Source: Pseudobacteroides sp. (GTDB lineage Bacteria > Bacillota > Clostridia > Acetivibrionales > DSM-2933). Taken from it: a stretch of 64,000 nucleotides of DNA. The notes under the pieces were generated by a model. The model was given only the letters and a program-made list of their open reading frames with translations, was not told the origin of the DNA and made no database searches. Where the stretch lies: positions 1 to 64,000 of the forward strand of contig NZ_DATCTU010000074.1 of the NCBI RefSeq assembly GCF_036567765.1, written 5' to 3'. Below, in pieces: positions 42,599-50,580 of this stretch (its first letter is position 1; each line of letters opens with the position of its first letter). A program made the position numbers and the translations under genes.

Positions 42599-43819
42599 TT
42601 AGGGTGCTAATTTAACTCTTGCGAAAGCCTCTTCCATAACCGGCATTCCATCAGTTTCAAGCCTGCCAACATAGTCAACCTGATTAGTTCTTGCATACAG
42701 TTCCATTAATACTTGAATTTCCATTGAAAGCGAATCTACTATCCAGTAATTTTTCAAGTTTCCTAAAATCCCAACATACTTTGCTGCGGTAAATGTGTTT
42801 GGTGCATATTCACTCATGTTTACAGGGAAATTTAACAACCGATCAGGTTCTCCCACAACAACAGATTCCTGCCATACATATTGACCTTCGCTGTCTTTTA
42901 TTTTGCTTAGCATTTTTATTGCGTCTCTGTGGAATACCCACTCAAGACCGTTTTGATATTGCTGTTTAATGCTGTACTTAGCATTTTTTAAACCATCAAA
43001 GGTTATAGCTGTCTGAGTGTTGTCAGTTGATACATCTCTGTTTGTGCTTATACCATCAGCAGATGCAAAAAACAAGCCAAGCGGCCTTCCGTTTCCGTCA
43101 CCTGTCATATAAGCATTTTCCATTAATTCAGCAAAATCGTAAGCCATTTCAGCTCTTACAATTCCATCAACCTCAGGTGCATTTCTTATAAGGGTTTTAG
43201 AAATTAATATTTCTGCTGTAGCTGGATTTGGTTTAAATTCTTTTTTGCCAAATGCAAGCGTTGTATCGGCTGTCGGTGTACCAAGTTCAGTTCCCCACGC
43301 TGCTGAGTTCATTCTTGCAGTTTTCTTTGGATATCCCAAAGATTGTGCACCTTGTAAAGCCGGCAAAACTTTTGCTTTTTGTCTCATAAACAAAAGATTG
43401 TCAATTTCCTGTATAAGTTCCATGACAAATTTTTGAGGTGCAACTAAATATCCAGCTTGTGTTGGATTGTCCTGTTGTAAAGCGTTGTAAGCTGCAAAAT
43501 CAGAAGCCGAACCGCTCTTAAGATAATTCATAAATAACTTTGTTTGTTCTGCTTTAACGTCTTTTTGTCCTTTATTTCTTGGATCGTCTAACTGCTCTCC
43601 ACCTTCGCCTGTTATTCTGTCTCTCTGCAATTGTTTTTCTAATGCAACAATGATGTCATTCTTTGAATCAAATGCGTCTTCAAGCTTTTTAAGCTCATCT
43701 TTCTTAATTTGATCCATTGTATCTTCTTTGCCTTCATACTGATTCACAATCTCACGAATCTGAGTATTTATATTGGCTCTTTCCTGCTTTGCCTGTATTA
43801 TTCTTTCAGCTAAAGTCAT
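42599..43819 (-). CDS. HK97-family major capsid protein
   Basis: This 406-residue protein has the typical N-terminal coiled-coil scaffold (delta) domain (about 1-105; LAERIIQAKQERANINTQIR) that is removed by the maturation protease, then the HK97 fold (YLVAPQKFVMELIQEIDNLL, GDGNGRPLGLF, EWVFHRDAIKML). It forms the head shell. SD GGAGGG. It lies just downstream of the ClpP-like protease gene, as in HK97-like phages. Confidence 0.95.
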   Translation of the reverse strand: MTLAERIIQAKQERANINTQIREIVNQYEGKEDTMDQIKKDELKKLEDAFDSKNDIIVALEKQLQRDRITGEGGEQLDDPRNKGQKDVKAEQTKLFMNYLKSGSASDFAAYNALQQDNPTQAGYLVAPQKFVMELIQEIDNLLFMRQKAKVLPALQGAQSLGYPKKTARMNSAAWGTELGTPTADTTLAFGKKEFKPNPATAEILISKTLIRNAPEVDGIVRAEMAYDFAELMENAYMTGDGNGRPLGLFFASADGISTNRDVSTDNTQTAITFDGLKNAKYSIKQQYQNGLEWVFHRDAIKMLSKIKDSEGQYVWQESVVVGEPDRLLNFPVNMSEYAPNTFTAAKYVGILGNLKNYWIVDSLSMEIQVLMELYARTNQVDYVGRLETDGMPVMEEAFARVKLAP

Positions 43820-43884
43820 TTCTTTTCCCTCCGTTTTAGTTGATTTTTGATATTAAAAAAGCACCTCCTTAGGAAGTACTGTTT

Positions 43885-44619
43885 TTATAGGGTGTTATTA
43901 AGTTTTTTTCTTAAGCTCCAAAGGTATTGAACATTTTCGCTTGGTTCTTTGGGTTTTGGCTTTTCTTCCACATTATTTTTTAATACTGCAATCTTAGGTG
44001 GATTTTTATATTTTGACATATCAAACTTTTGATTATTGAGCATTAAAAAACTGCCATCTAATGAGGCAGCTAATTGCTTGCTTTCTTCAATTTCATCCGC
44101 AAACCCTAAGTTAACAGCTTCCTCTGCTGTCATCCAAGTTTCGGCATCCATCATTTCAACAATCTTTTCTTTTTCGGTCGCGGTCTTACCCATATAAGCT
44201 GCAACAATGCTTTCATCAATTTTATCCATATCGTCAGCTAATTTGCGGAAATCTGCAGCGTTTCCGACTCCAAAAGTCCAAGCTTTATGTATCATCATCA
44301 TTGCATTTTGTGGCATTATAATTTTGTCGCCAGCCATTGCAATAACTGAAGCAATTGAGGCTGCCAAACCATCAACATAGACTGTTTTGTTAGCCTTATG
44401 ACGTTTCAGCATGGAGTGTATTGCTTGCCCTGCAAAAACATCGCCGCCACCGGAATTGATATAGATATCAAGTTGTGAAATATCTCCCAATCCATCAAGG
44501 TCCGACTTAAATTGCTTTGGTGTTACTTCATCGCCCCACCATGTAGAACTTGCAATCTCACCATATAGCATTAATTCCCCTACGCTAGCTGACTTTGCTT
44601 TAAATTCCCAGAATTTCAT
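43885..44619 (-). CDS. ClpP-like prohead maturation protease
   Basis: This 244-residue serine protease cuts the capsid scaffold domain. The ClpP-type catalytic Ser lies in DGLAASIASVIAMAG (Ser in AASIAS, about 95), His in MMMIHKAW (about 120) and the Asp about 50 residues later (MMDAETWMTAEEAVNLGFAD). The INSGGGDVFAGQAI motif is typical. SD AGGAGG. It overlaps the portal gene end by four bases (ATGA). Confidence 0.92.
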   Translation of the reverse strand: MKFWEFKAKSASVGELMLYGEIASSTWWGDEVTPKQFKSDLDGLGDISQLDIYINSGGGDVFAGQAIHSMLKRHKANKTVYVDGLAASIASVIAMAGDKIIMPQNAMMMIHKAWTFGVGNAADFRKLADDMDKIDESIVAAYMGKTATEKEKIVEMMDAETWMTAEEAVNLGFADEIEESKQLAASLDGSFLMLNNQKFDMSKYKNPPKIAVLKNNVEEKPKPKEPSENVQYLWSLRKKLNNTL

Positions 44620-45866
44620 TGTGTTCCTTCGCCTCCTTTCTGTGTATAATTCTCTTCAATCTTGGTAACTGGTATCATGTTTCCGTTTACCATGTAAATA
44701 TCGCCGCCCTCATATGGGTTCATGTCCTCCAGCTCTCTGACGTCGTTAGGGCTTAAATAGCCGTTTTGTATACCTGTGTTGTAATAATCTTTCCTCGCTG
44801 TAGTATCGCCTCTTAATAAGGCATTTGTGAGGAATTTAGCATAAAACTTTTTGCGTTCCTTTGGGTTTAACAAATCCTTATATATGCTTAATTCAAGTTT
44901 CACACATAAAGGATTTAAGCATGTTTGCACAGCGTCGGTGTTTTGCTGCTCTATGTTACTAAATGTTGCACGTTCAAGGTCCATAACTTTATGAGGCGGC
45001 ACACTAAAAAAGCGGCAAATTTCAATAATTTGAAACTTTCTGGCCTCAATTGCCTGTGACTCTTCGGGGTTGTTGCTAATCTTATTGAACTTGCTGCCGC
45101 CATCCAAAAACATAACATTAAAAGCATTGTGAAGTCTTTGAAAATTATCTCGAAAATCCTTTTTAAACTGGTCAAACATTTGTGGAGATAATTCGCCAGC
45201 CATTTCAACGATACCACTTACCGTTGCACCATTAGCAAAATACTTGCTTGCATATTCTTCAAGGGCTATTCCTAATCCCATAGCGTCCCGGGCTATATCT
45301 ACTGGATCAAGTGCAGAATCTTTGTTTTGAAACCTTTTACCCACTGTTACCATCATATTCTCAGAATAAATCGGTGATGATTCTTGGCCTTTTTCAGTTA
45401 TGGTGTAATATCTTTCGTTGGTGGTTTTGTTGCGGTATATTTTTACTGAACTTGTGGGAACGTTCCAAAGTTCTTTTATAAATCCGTTTATATCTCTTTT
45501 AATATAGGCAAATCCATATCCGGTTAACTCTAAATTCCACACATACATTTCCCAAAACTCTGCGGCGGTTGTTTCTGGGTTTGGTAAGTAGTGCAGCAAG
45601 TGGTATAAATCCATATTATCGGCTTTTTCTTTGCCCTTTTGTAATCGCTTATATAAAACACATGGCAAACTCGATATCGTAGATGCTTTGTAATTTACAC
45701 AAGCAAAAACCGCTGATACTTTACAAGCGGTTTCTCTGTCAACATCAACACCGGATTTGCTTTTTGCGTTTCCTCGTAAAAGTGCTAAAAAACGCTTTTC
45801 TACATCGGAAAGGTCTTGATTTTTATATTTTTTCTCAAAAAAACGGCCTATTATTGGTATTTTCAA
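44616..45866 (-). CDS. HK97-family portal protein
   Basis: This 416-residue protein forms the DNA entry vertex. Hallmarks are VFACVNYKASTISSLPCVLY, EMYVWNLELTGYGFAYIKRD and the FFSVPPHKVMDLERATFSN stretch near the C terminus. The start at 45866 is a TTG preceded by GGAAAGGAGG with eight bases spacing; longer readings overlap the terminase gene and lack an SD. The order terminase, portal, protease, capsid is standard. Confidence 0.94.
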   Translation of the reverse strand: MKIPIIGRFFEKKYKNQDLSDVEKRFLALLRGNAKSKSGVDVDRETACKVSAVFACVNYKASTISSLPCVLYKRLQKGKEKADNMDLYHLLHYLPNPETTAAEFWEMYVWNLELTGYGFAYIKRDINGFIKELWNVPTSSVKIYRNKTTNERYYTITEKGQESSPIYSENMMVTVGKRFQNKDSALDPVDIARDAMGLGIALEEYASKYFANGATVSGIVEMAGELSPQMFDQFKKDFRDNFQRLHNAFNVMFLDGGSKFNKISNNPEESQAIEARKFQIIEICRFFSVPPHKVMDLERATFSNIEQQNTDAVQTCLNPLCVKLELSIYKDLLNPKERKKFYAKFLTNALLRGDTTARKDYYNTGIQNGYLSPNDVRELEDMNPYEGGDIYMVNGNMIPVTKIEENYTQKGGEGTQ

Positions 45867-45891
45867 GCTTTTTACCTCCTTTCCGTGTAAA

Positions 45892-47442
45892 TTATGTGCA
45901 AAATATCTTACCGTATTTTTCGTAAGAAGATACTTTCTCAATCCTCATAGCCATAGCCATTCCAGTTATTAAAGCAACAATCAAGTCAATTTTATCTTTT
46001 GACCTGTTTTTCATTGGCTTGATATTCTCGTTACCATCTACGGCTATACTTACATTTCCAAAGCACCAACGTCCTGTTGGGTGCTCTTCATGTGTCATTT
46101 GCCCTGTTTGTAAAAGCCTTGCTATTTCTTTCATTGGTGGCGACAGGTTTTTAAAATCTTGCCCTATATTAATAACCTCAATATCGTGCTTTTGTAGCTG
46201 CTGCGTTAGCATTTGGGCGTTCCAAGGGTCGGCACATACCATTTTTAAGTCATATTGTTTGCTATCCGAAACAATTCTTGATTGTATAAAATCATAGTCA
46301 ATTGCATTACCAGGAGTGGCAAAAATATAGTTATTTTTAACCCATTTATCAAAAGGCGTCCCAGTTCTTTTAATCCTGTCTTTCATCTTTTCCTCAGGTA
46401 TCCAGCCCTCAAAAAGTACTCGCCAATCTTCTAAACCTTCTTGAGGTGGAAATATTAACGCTTTCCCTGCTAAGTCACCAGTACTCGCCAAATCTAAGCC
46501 CATATAGCACTTTTTGCCTACTAAATCGGCCTTATTCCATTTACCAACTGTTTTATCCCATAAAGTAATAGGCAACCATCCGACAGCTTTTAAAGATACC
46601 CACTGGTTAAGTCTCAACCAACGAAATAATTTTTCTTTTTCTGGGTCGTTTCTTGCTCCTATTGCCTCTTGCCTTACAGATTCTATGTTAATGGTTACGC
46701 CAAGCGACGGATTGACTTCATACCAAAGTTTTTCGTCAAATATATCCGCATCATCTGGGGCTCCAAATATTTTTACATACCAATAAGGGTCAACAATTTC
46801 TTCGTCCCTTAATTTTCTGGCGTACTCATGTACCTCCCAGCCAATTGAATGACGGTCAGGATCGTCACCAGCTGTTGTAATTACCCAATAAAGAGGTTCT
46901 TTTCTCGCCGCACCGGATCCGAAAGTCATTACGTCCCACAAATTCCTGTTTGGTTGGGCGTGCAATTCATCGAATATTACGACGGTGGGGTTGATACCAT
47001 GCTTTGTAAATGCTTCAGCTGAAAGAACTTTTAAGAATGTTCCGGTAAGTTTGTTGATAATCATTTTCTTACTGTCTACAATCTTAAATATTTCCTGTAG
47101 GTCGTCGTCTTGCTCAATCATCTGCTTTGCAGCGTTATAAGTTAGTGACGCTTGATCCCTGTCAGCTGCACAGCAATATATTTGACCGCCTGGCGGGTCT
47201 AAGGCCAAATGTGTGACACACAAACCCGCTATTAAAGTTGTTTTACCGTTCTTTTTAGGTATTTCAAGGTATGCATATCTAAATTGCCTGAAGCCATGCT
47301 CGTTAACTGTACCATAAACATCCCATAATATATTGTGCTGCCAATTTTGCAAAACTAAAGGCTGACCGTAAAAATCGTCAACCAGTTTTAATAGCTGAAT
47401 AAATTGTATAACCTCAAGTGCTCTGTTTTTATTATGAGCCAT
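45892..47442 (-). CDS. terminase large subunit (ATPase-nuclease)
   Basis: This 516-residue packaging motor has Walker A PKKNGKTT (about 67-74), Walker B TVVIFDELHAQ (about 163-173), motif III WVITTAGDDP and a C-terminal RNase H-like nuclease with Asp residues in CYMGLDLASTGD, CADPWNAQ and KDKIDLIVAL. It cuts and pumps DNA into the prohead. It overlaps the small subunit gene by 11 bases. Confidence 0.96.
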   Translation of the reverse strand: MAHNKNRALEVIQFIQLLKLVDDFYGQPLVLQNWQHNILWDVYGTVNEHGFRQFRYAYLEIPKKNGKTTLIAGLCVTHLALDPPGGQIYCCAADRDQASLTYNAAKQMIEQDDDLQEIFKIVDSKKMIINKLTGTFLKVLSAEAFTKHGINPTVVIFDELHAQPNRNLWDVMTFGSGAARKEPLYWVITTAGDDPDRHSIGWEVHEYARKLRDEEIVDPYWYVKIFGAPDDADIFDEKLWYEVNPSLGVTINIESVRQEAIGARNDPEKEKLFRWLRLNQWVSLKAVGWLPITLWDKTVGKWNKADLVGKKCYMGLDLASTGDLAGKALIFPPQEGLEDWRVLFEGWIPEEKMKDRIKRTGTPFDKWVKNNYIFATPGNAIDYDFIQSRIVSDSKQYDLKMVCADPWNAQMLTQQLQKHDIEVINIGQDFKNLSPPMKEIARLLQTGQMTHEEHPTGRWCFGNVSIAVDGNENIKPMKNRSKDKIDLIVALITGMAMAMRIEKVSSYEKYGKIFCT

Positions 47443-47983
47443 TCAGACCAGCCCTTTGCTTTAAAAATGCAGCCATTGGACTGTCGCCTTTTGACTGTTC
47501 TTTCTTTGGGATGCTACGCAAAGCAGACTGTATTGTCATGATGTTTTCTTTCTCTATATCAAACATCATTTTTCTTTTTTCCATAATTTTTTTATCAGCT
47601 ACTAAAAGCCTATTGTAAATTTTGTCTTTCTCAGATAAATATGTGACATAATCAAAAGAGTTTTTTTGGTATTGCTCCCAAAGTTCTTTTAACTCAGAAT
47701 TTGTTGATTCTTTCAATGCCTCGAAAAATTGGCACTCGCCGTATAGTAAACAGTAACGATTAATTACCGCTTCATGTAAAGCGTCATCTTTTTTTATCGC
47801 ACTCAACACTTTTTTTATTCTTAAAAATTCTTTATGAGCCGCAGGATTTTTCTTAACTTCTGGCCATTCTTTTAAAGAGGCACCGGTTAATAATTCTTTT
47901 TCTGCTTCGGCCCTGATTTTCTTTTCTGCTTTAGTCCGATGGCCTTTTACAAGCTCAATCGGCTTTGATCTTCTGCCCGCCAT
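47432..47983 (-). CDS. terminase small subunit (P27-like)
   Basis: This 183-residue, helical protein starts at 47983 behind AGGAGGTG. It has the basic N terminus MAGRRSKPIELVKGHRTK that is typical of P27-family small terminases, then long helices (DALHEAVINRYCLLYGECQF). It recognises the packaging site on phage DNA. The ending overlaps the large subunit start. Confidence 0.87.
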   Translation of the reverse strand: MAGRRSKPIELVKGHRTKAEKKIRAEAEKELLTGASLKEWPEVKKNPAAHKEFLRIKKVLSAIKKDDALHEAVINRYCLLYGECQFFEALKESTNSELKELWEQYQKNSFDYVTYLSEKDKIYNRLLVADKKIMEKRKMMFDIEKENIMTIQSALRSIPKKEQSKGDSPMAAFLKQRAGLNGS

Positions 47984-48080
47984 ATAGGCCACCTCCTAAA
48001 ATTACTCATTTTGGGAAAAAAATTTTTGTGTCACTAGGCTACGGTCTTGGACGTGCGTTCCAGCAAGGATTTGTCTCCCC

Positions 48081-48371
48081 CTACCCCTTCATCTCAGGCA
48101 CGTTTCCAATTGTTAGACTGTTTACCATTTCTATTATTGATTCTTTCTCCAAGACTTCAATAGCCTTTTCTAATGCCCCTATAAGCATAGAATATCTTTT
48201 CTCGGGCCAATTGTTTTTAATTATTTCTATAGCCTTTGCTGATGAAATGGTTTTGTTGTTAGTGTGCGATTGCAACTCTTCAACTTTTTCTCTCATCTCT
48301 TTTAGTTTTTTCTCAAACTCTGCTGTATCTAAATTAAGCTTGATTGTTATTTCTTTAGGTATTGCACCCAT
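48081..48371 (-). CDS. phage coiled-coil protein, unknown
   Basis: This 96-residue protein starts behind GGAAAGGAG. It has a helical coiled-coil opening (LDTAEFEKKLKEMREKVEEL) and an amphipathic C-terminal half. It is four bases downstream of another small gene, in the packaging region. Function unknown. Confidence 0.7.
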   Translation of the reverse strand: MGAIPKEITIKLNLDTAEFEKKLKEMREKVEELQSHTNNKTISSAKAIEIIKNNWPEKRYSMLIGALEKAIEVLEKESIIEMVNSLTIGNVPEMKG

Positions 48372-48374
48372 TCC

Positions 48375-48656
48375 TCATTCTCCTTTCCTCAACACCATAT
48401 CAATATCAATATCCTTATCAATAACCACTGTCTTGACGGCATGAAGCCCAAGCGTCTCAAGATGTTTGTCAAGTGCCTTCTGTATTTCGTCCTGTACTTT
48501 CTTGCTACATACGTTCCTGGTCCTTACTACAATCGTGTCGCCTTCTTTGATCTGCAGCACCTTAATGTTGTTAAGTGCTTCTTTTCTGTCCAGTAACCAC
48601 CAAGCTGCGACCATAACCGCAATAAATATAAAAGCCGCAATTAAATCAATTGTCAT
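48375..48656 (-). CDS. phage single-pass membrane protein, unknown
   Basis: This 93-residue protein has an N-terminal transmembrane helix (LIAAFIFIAVMVAAWWLL, 4-21) and a cytosolic alpha/beta domain (KEGDTIVVRTRNVCSKKVQD, then VKTVVIDKDIDID). SD GGAGGG. It lies between the HNH and coiled-coil genes. Function unknown. Confidence 0.72.
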   Translation of the reverse strand: MTIDLIAAFIFIAVMVAAWWLLDRKEALNNIKVLQIKEGDTIVVRTRNVCSKKVQDEIQKALDKHLETLGLHAVKTVVIDKDIDIDMVLRKGE

Positions 48657-48659
48657 TCC

Positions 48660-49013
48660 TCACCCTCCTTTCACGATCCTATTTCCTTTCATACTGTTAC
48701 ACGGAATACAAGCCGGCTGATGATTGTCTTTATCCCAAAATAACGGATCATCTGGACCTTTAGGCGGCATACGGTGATCCACACACTCAGATACATAAGC
48801 ACATTGCGGACTTATCTTTAACACACACAGATGATTACCAGGCTGCTTCAAAAACCTTTTGCTATACTGTGACCATTTGTAGTTATAACCTCTTTGATGT
48901 GCCGTTCCTCGTCTGTATTCGCTGGATTGTTTTGTATGCTTCGTACAATATCCGCTTGACACCAGCTCCCGGCAGCCAGGGTAATTGCACGGCCTTTTCG
49001 CTCTGTTCGCCAT
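48660..49013 (-). CDS. HNH endonuclease (packaging-associated)
   Basis: This 117-residue protein starts at 49013 behind GGAAAGGG. It has a CxxxxC...C zinc motif at the N terminus (PCNYPGCRELVSSGYC), SECVDHRMPPKG (the first catalytic His) and NHQPACIPCNSMKGNR (Asn, His and Cys pair). HNH proteins next to terminase genes are needed for DNA packaging in HK97-like phages. Gene position supports this role. Confidence 0.88.
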   Translation of the reverse strand: MANRAKRPCNYPGCRELVSSGYCTKHTKQSSEYRRGTAHQRGYNYKWSQYSKRFLKQPGNHLCVLKISPQCAYVSECVDHRMPPKGPDDPLFWDKDNHQPACIPCNSMKGNRIVKGG

Positions 49014-49104
49014 AACCTTTTTCCCTTTCCAAGTATTTTGCAAATGATTCGCACTGCTTATTGCTCTTGCAATCATAACAATTAACTCGCTCTATGCACT
49101 GCAT
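48883..49104 (-). CDS. small Cys-containing phage protein overlapping the HNH gene
   Basis: This 73-residue protein starts at ATG 49104 behind AAGGAG, eight bases away. Its N-terminal half (MQCIERVNCYDCKSNKQCES) has four Cys and may bind zinc; its C-terminal half overlaps the HNH gene in another frame by 131 bases and may not be selected. It follows the tRNA-like element. Unknown function; the overlap lowers confidence. Confidence 0.45.
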   Translation of the reverse strand: MQCIERVNCYDCKSNKQCESFAKYLEREKGYGEQSEKAVQLPWLPGAGVKRILYEAYKTIQRIQTRNGTSKRL

Positions 49105-49130
49105 TAAATCAACTCCTTGTAAAACATGAA

Positions 49131-49236
49131 TCGAAGAAGCCGGATTCGAACCGGCACATTGGTTTCCACCAGGAACTTGTGTCTTTGTTTCCACCTGGGA
49201 CTTGTTTACCGTACTCTTCCGATAAGTAATTCTTCG
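49131..49236 (-). other. tRNA-like element without a normal anticodon arm (106 nt)
   Basis: On the - strand CGAAGAA (49236-49230) pairs perfectly with TTCTTCG (49138-49132), giving a seven-pair acceptor stem with discriminator A. A D arm ACTT-ATCGGAA-GAGT (49213-49227) and a perfect T arm GCCGG-TTCGAAT-CCGGC (49139-49155) are present. Between D and T arms are 57 bases instead of about 23-35, holding two direct repeats, 25 bases apart, of the type CAAGT.CC.GGTGGAAAC. No five-pair anticodon stem with a seven-base loop can be found. No CCA is encoded. It is a degenerate tRNA, a pseudo-tRNA or a tRNA mimic. Confidence 0.6.
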
Positions 49237-49240
49237 ACGA

Positions 49241-49274
49241 AAAAACAGCCTAAACACTAAGTCAGGCTGTTTTT
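49241..49274. terminator. bidirectional terminator before the tRNA-like element
   Basis: AAAAACAGCCT (49241-49251) pairs with AGGCTGTTTTT (49264-49274), with U runs in both directions. It separates the late regulator side from the packaging operon, so late transcription probably needs its own start or readthrough. Confidence 0.87.
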
Positions 49275-49351
49275 AATCTATATTACCAGGGTAATTAGTT
49301 ATTTTACTAAATAATCGCACTATATAAATGTAATGTGTCCACTTAACCCAT

Positions 49352-49483
49352 CTAAGTATATCCCACGGTGTAATCAAACACTTGGGAATTATGTACTGGC
49401 TTTGCTCTTTGTCCGGTTGCCCCATTAATAATGACCGTGACAATTTTGATTATTAAATCATTCCAGCTTATCCCTAATAGCAT
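49352..49483 (-). CDS. possible 43-residue protein
   Basis: ATG 49483 follows AAAGGGTG at good distance and opens a 43-codon frame (MLLGISWNDLIIKIVTVIIN..., ending VGYT). One moderately hydrophobic helix is visible. It lies in the otherwise empty stretch 49,275-49,639 between the tRNA-like element and the RinA-like gene. Low confidence. Confidence 0.35.
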   Translation of the reverse strand: MLLGISWNDLIIKIVTVIINGATGQRAKPVHNSQVFDYTVGYT

Positions 49484-49508
49484 CGGATCACCCTTTCATG
49501 TGTAAATT

Positions 49509-49544
49509 GAAAACCACCTTAGTCTCTGTTCTAAAGCGGTTTTC
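49509..49544 (-). terminator. hairpin downstream of the RinA-like gene
   Basis: GAAAACC (49509-49515) pairs with GGTTTTC (49538-49544) and an inner CTTAG/CTAAAG stem adds pairs. A short AT-rich run follows on the - strand. Moderately likely terminator. Confidence 0.55.
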
Positions 49545-49639
49545 TGCTTGTGTGTTTAAAAGGTATTATTCATTAAAGTTTATACTTCTGACAATACTAA
49601 TATATCACATTCAAAGTGGCCATGGGTGGCCAACTTTTT

Positions 49640-50047
49640 TTAATTTTTACTAAAAAACTTTGAATGCTTTCTCCTTACTGTCCTTGCAGAATATCCAACC
49701 TCTCCGCCTATCTGCTCCCATGTCATTCCGTTTATGTATTTGAGAATTATTATTTGCCTCAATAGGCTATCATCTAAGGTATTAGTGTATTCAAGGACTT
49801 TGTCACGTTCATCCATTAGCTCGTCAAGTTTTCGCTTTAACTTACTCTGTAGCCGATTAAGCTTTGCATAATATGCCTCGTAATCATAACCTTTAACCAT
49901 GAAGGATCTTTCAACATACGGGAAAACATTTGACGATCCTTTTACACTATCTGCCGCATAAGGTATATCAGCATAGCCTATTTGATTTTTTATAACTCTG
50001 ATTTCTGACTGAATAGCTGCTATTTTGCTTAAATCTTTTTGGGTCAT
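49640..50047 (-). CDS. RinA/ArpU-like late transcription regulator
   Basis: This 135-residue protein starts at 50047 behind GGAGTTG. It has a coiled-coil N-terminal half and a C-terminal sigma-70 region 4-like helix-turn-helix (DDSLLRQIIILKYINGMTWE, IGGEVGYSARTVRRKHSKFF). Small proteins of this type next to terminase genes activate late operons in Gram-positive phages. It is the last gene before the late region in transcription order, which fits. Confidence 0.85.
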   Translation of the reverse strand: MTQKDLSKIAAIQSEIRVIKNQIGYADIPYAADSVKGSSNVFPYVERSFMVKGYDYEAYYAKLNRLQSKLKRKLDELMDERDKVLEYTNTLDDSLLRQIIILKYINGMTWEQIGGEVGYSARTVRRKHSKFFSKN

Positions 50048-50051
50048 AGAA

Positions 50052-50393
50052 TCAACTCCAATCATCGTCAAATGCCTTTAACTCATTTATACTCATTCCT
50101 GCTAATCCTGGGCTTTTATCTGAATCCGTGGCCTCAAAATAAGGTTTTGGGTGCTGCGGATACATAAATTCAATCATTGCTTGATTTGCAACGTCTAAGA
50201 GATATTCCGTGTTGCCTGTCTGCTTGTATAGCTCTAGTCTTTCCTCAAGTGTTTTTATGCTGTTTACAAGCTTATTACCGTAATTCTCTTTAACAAGCCC
50301 GTACTTGTAATAACTCATAACCATTCTATTTTTTCTGAGGTTATCAAAATTCTCGGAATACTCTGTCTTTAATATTCTCTCAAATTCACTCAT
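50052..50393 (-). CDS. conserved-type phage protein, unknown
   Basis: This 113-residue protein (FERILKTEYSENFDNLRKNR, VANQAMIEFMYPQHPKPYFE, TDSDKSPGLAGMS) is of a type I recall as common in clostridial and bacillus phages, but without known function. SD GGAGG; the SD overlaps the stop of the upstream small gene. It precedes the late regulator. Confidence 0.78.
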   Translation of the reverse strand: MSEFERILKTEYSENFDNLRKNRMVMSYYKYGLVKENYGNKLVNSIKTLEERLELYKQTGNTEYLLDVANQAMIEFMYPQHPKPYFEATDSDKSPGLAGMSINELKAFDDDWS

Positions 50394-50399
50394 CTACAA

Positions 50400-50573
50400 T
50401 TATCCTCCATTCTTTGGACACGATTTCGGACATAATTCACAAGGCTTACATATTTCAAACAATAACATATAACATGGTTCTAGCCTTGTTGGATAATACT
50501 TTTCCAGCAACTTAGCTGGTGGATTATGTCCATACATTCCCTTGTATACCACTATATACTCATTGCGTTCCAT
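50400..50573 (-). CDS. 57-residue Cys-rich miniprotein
   Basis: ATG 50573 opens a 57-codon frame (MERNEYIVVYKGMYGHNPPA..., ending KNGG). The C-terminal part has CKPCELCPKSC, a CxxCxxCxxxC pattern that could bind zinc or an iron-sulfur cluster. The SD GGAGTG is in the end of the helicase gene and the TAA stop lies in the SD region of the next gene, so the gene is well fitted in the operon. Family unknown. Confidence 0.65.
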   Translation of the reverse strand: MERNEYIVVYKGMYGHNPPAKLLEKYYPTRLEPCYMLLFEICKPCELCPKSCPKNGG

Positions 50574-50580
50574 TTAGTTG

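Noticed and set aside
48883..49257. 124-codon frame starting at 49257
   Set aside because: Its first 51 codons run through a terminator and the tRNA-like element; only the part from ATG 49104 has an SD.
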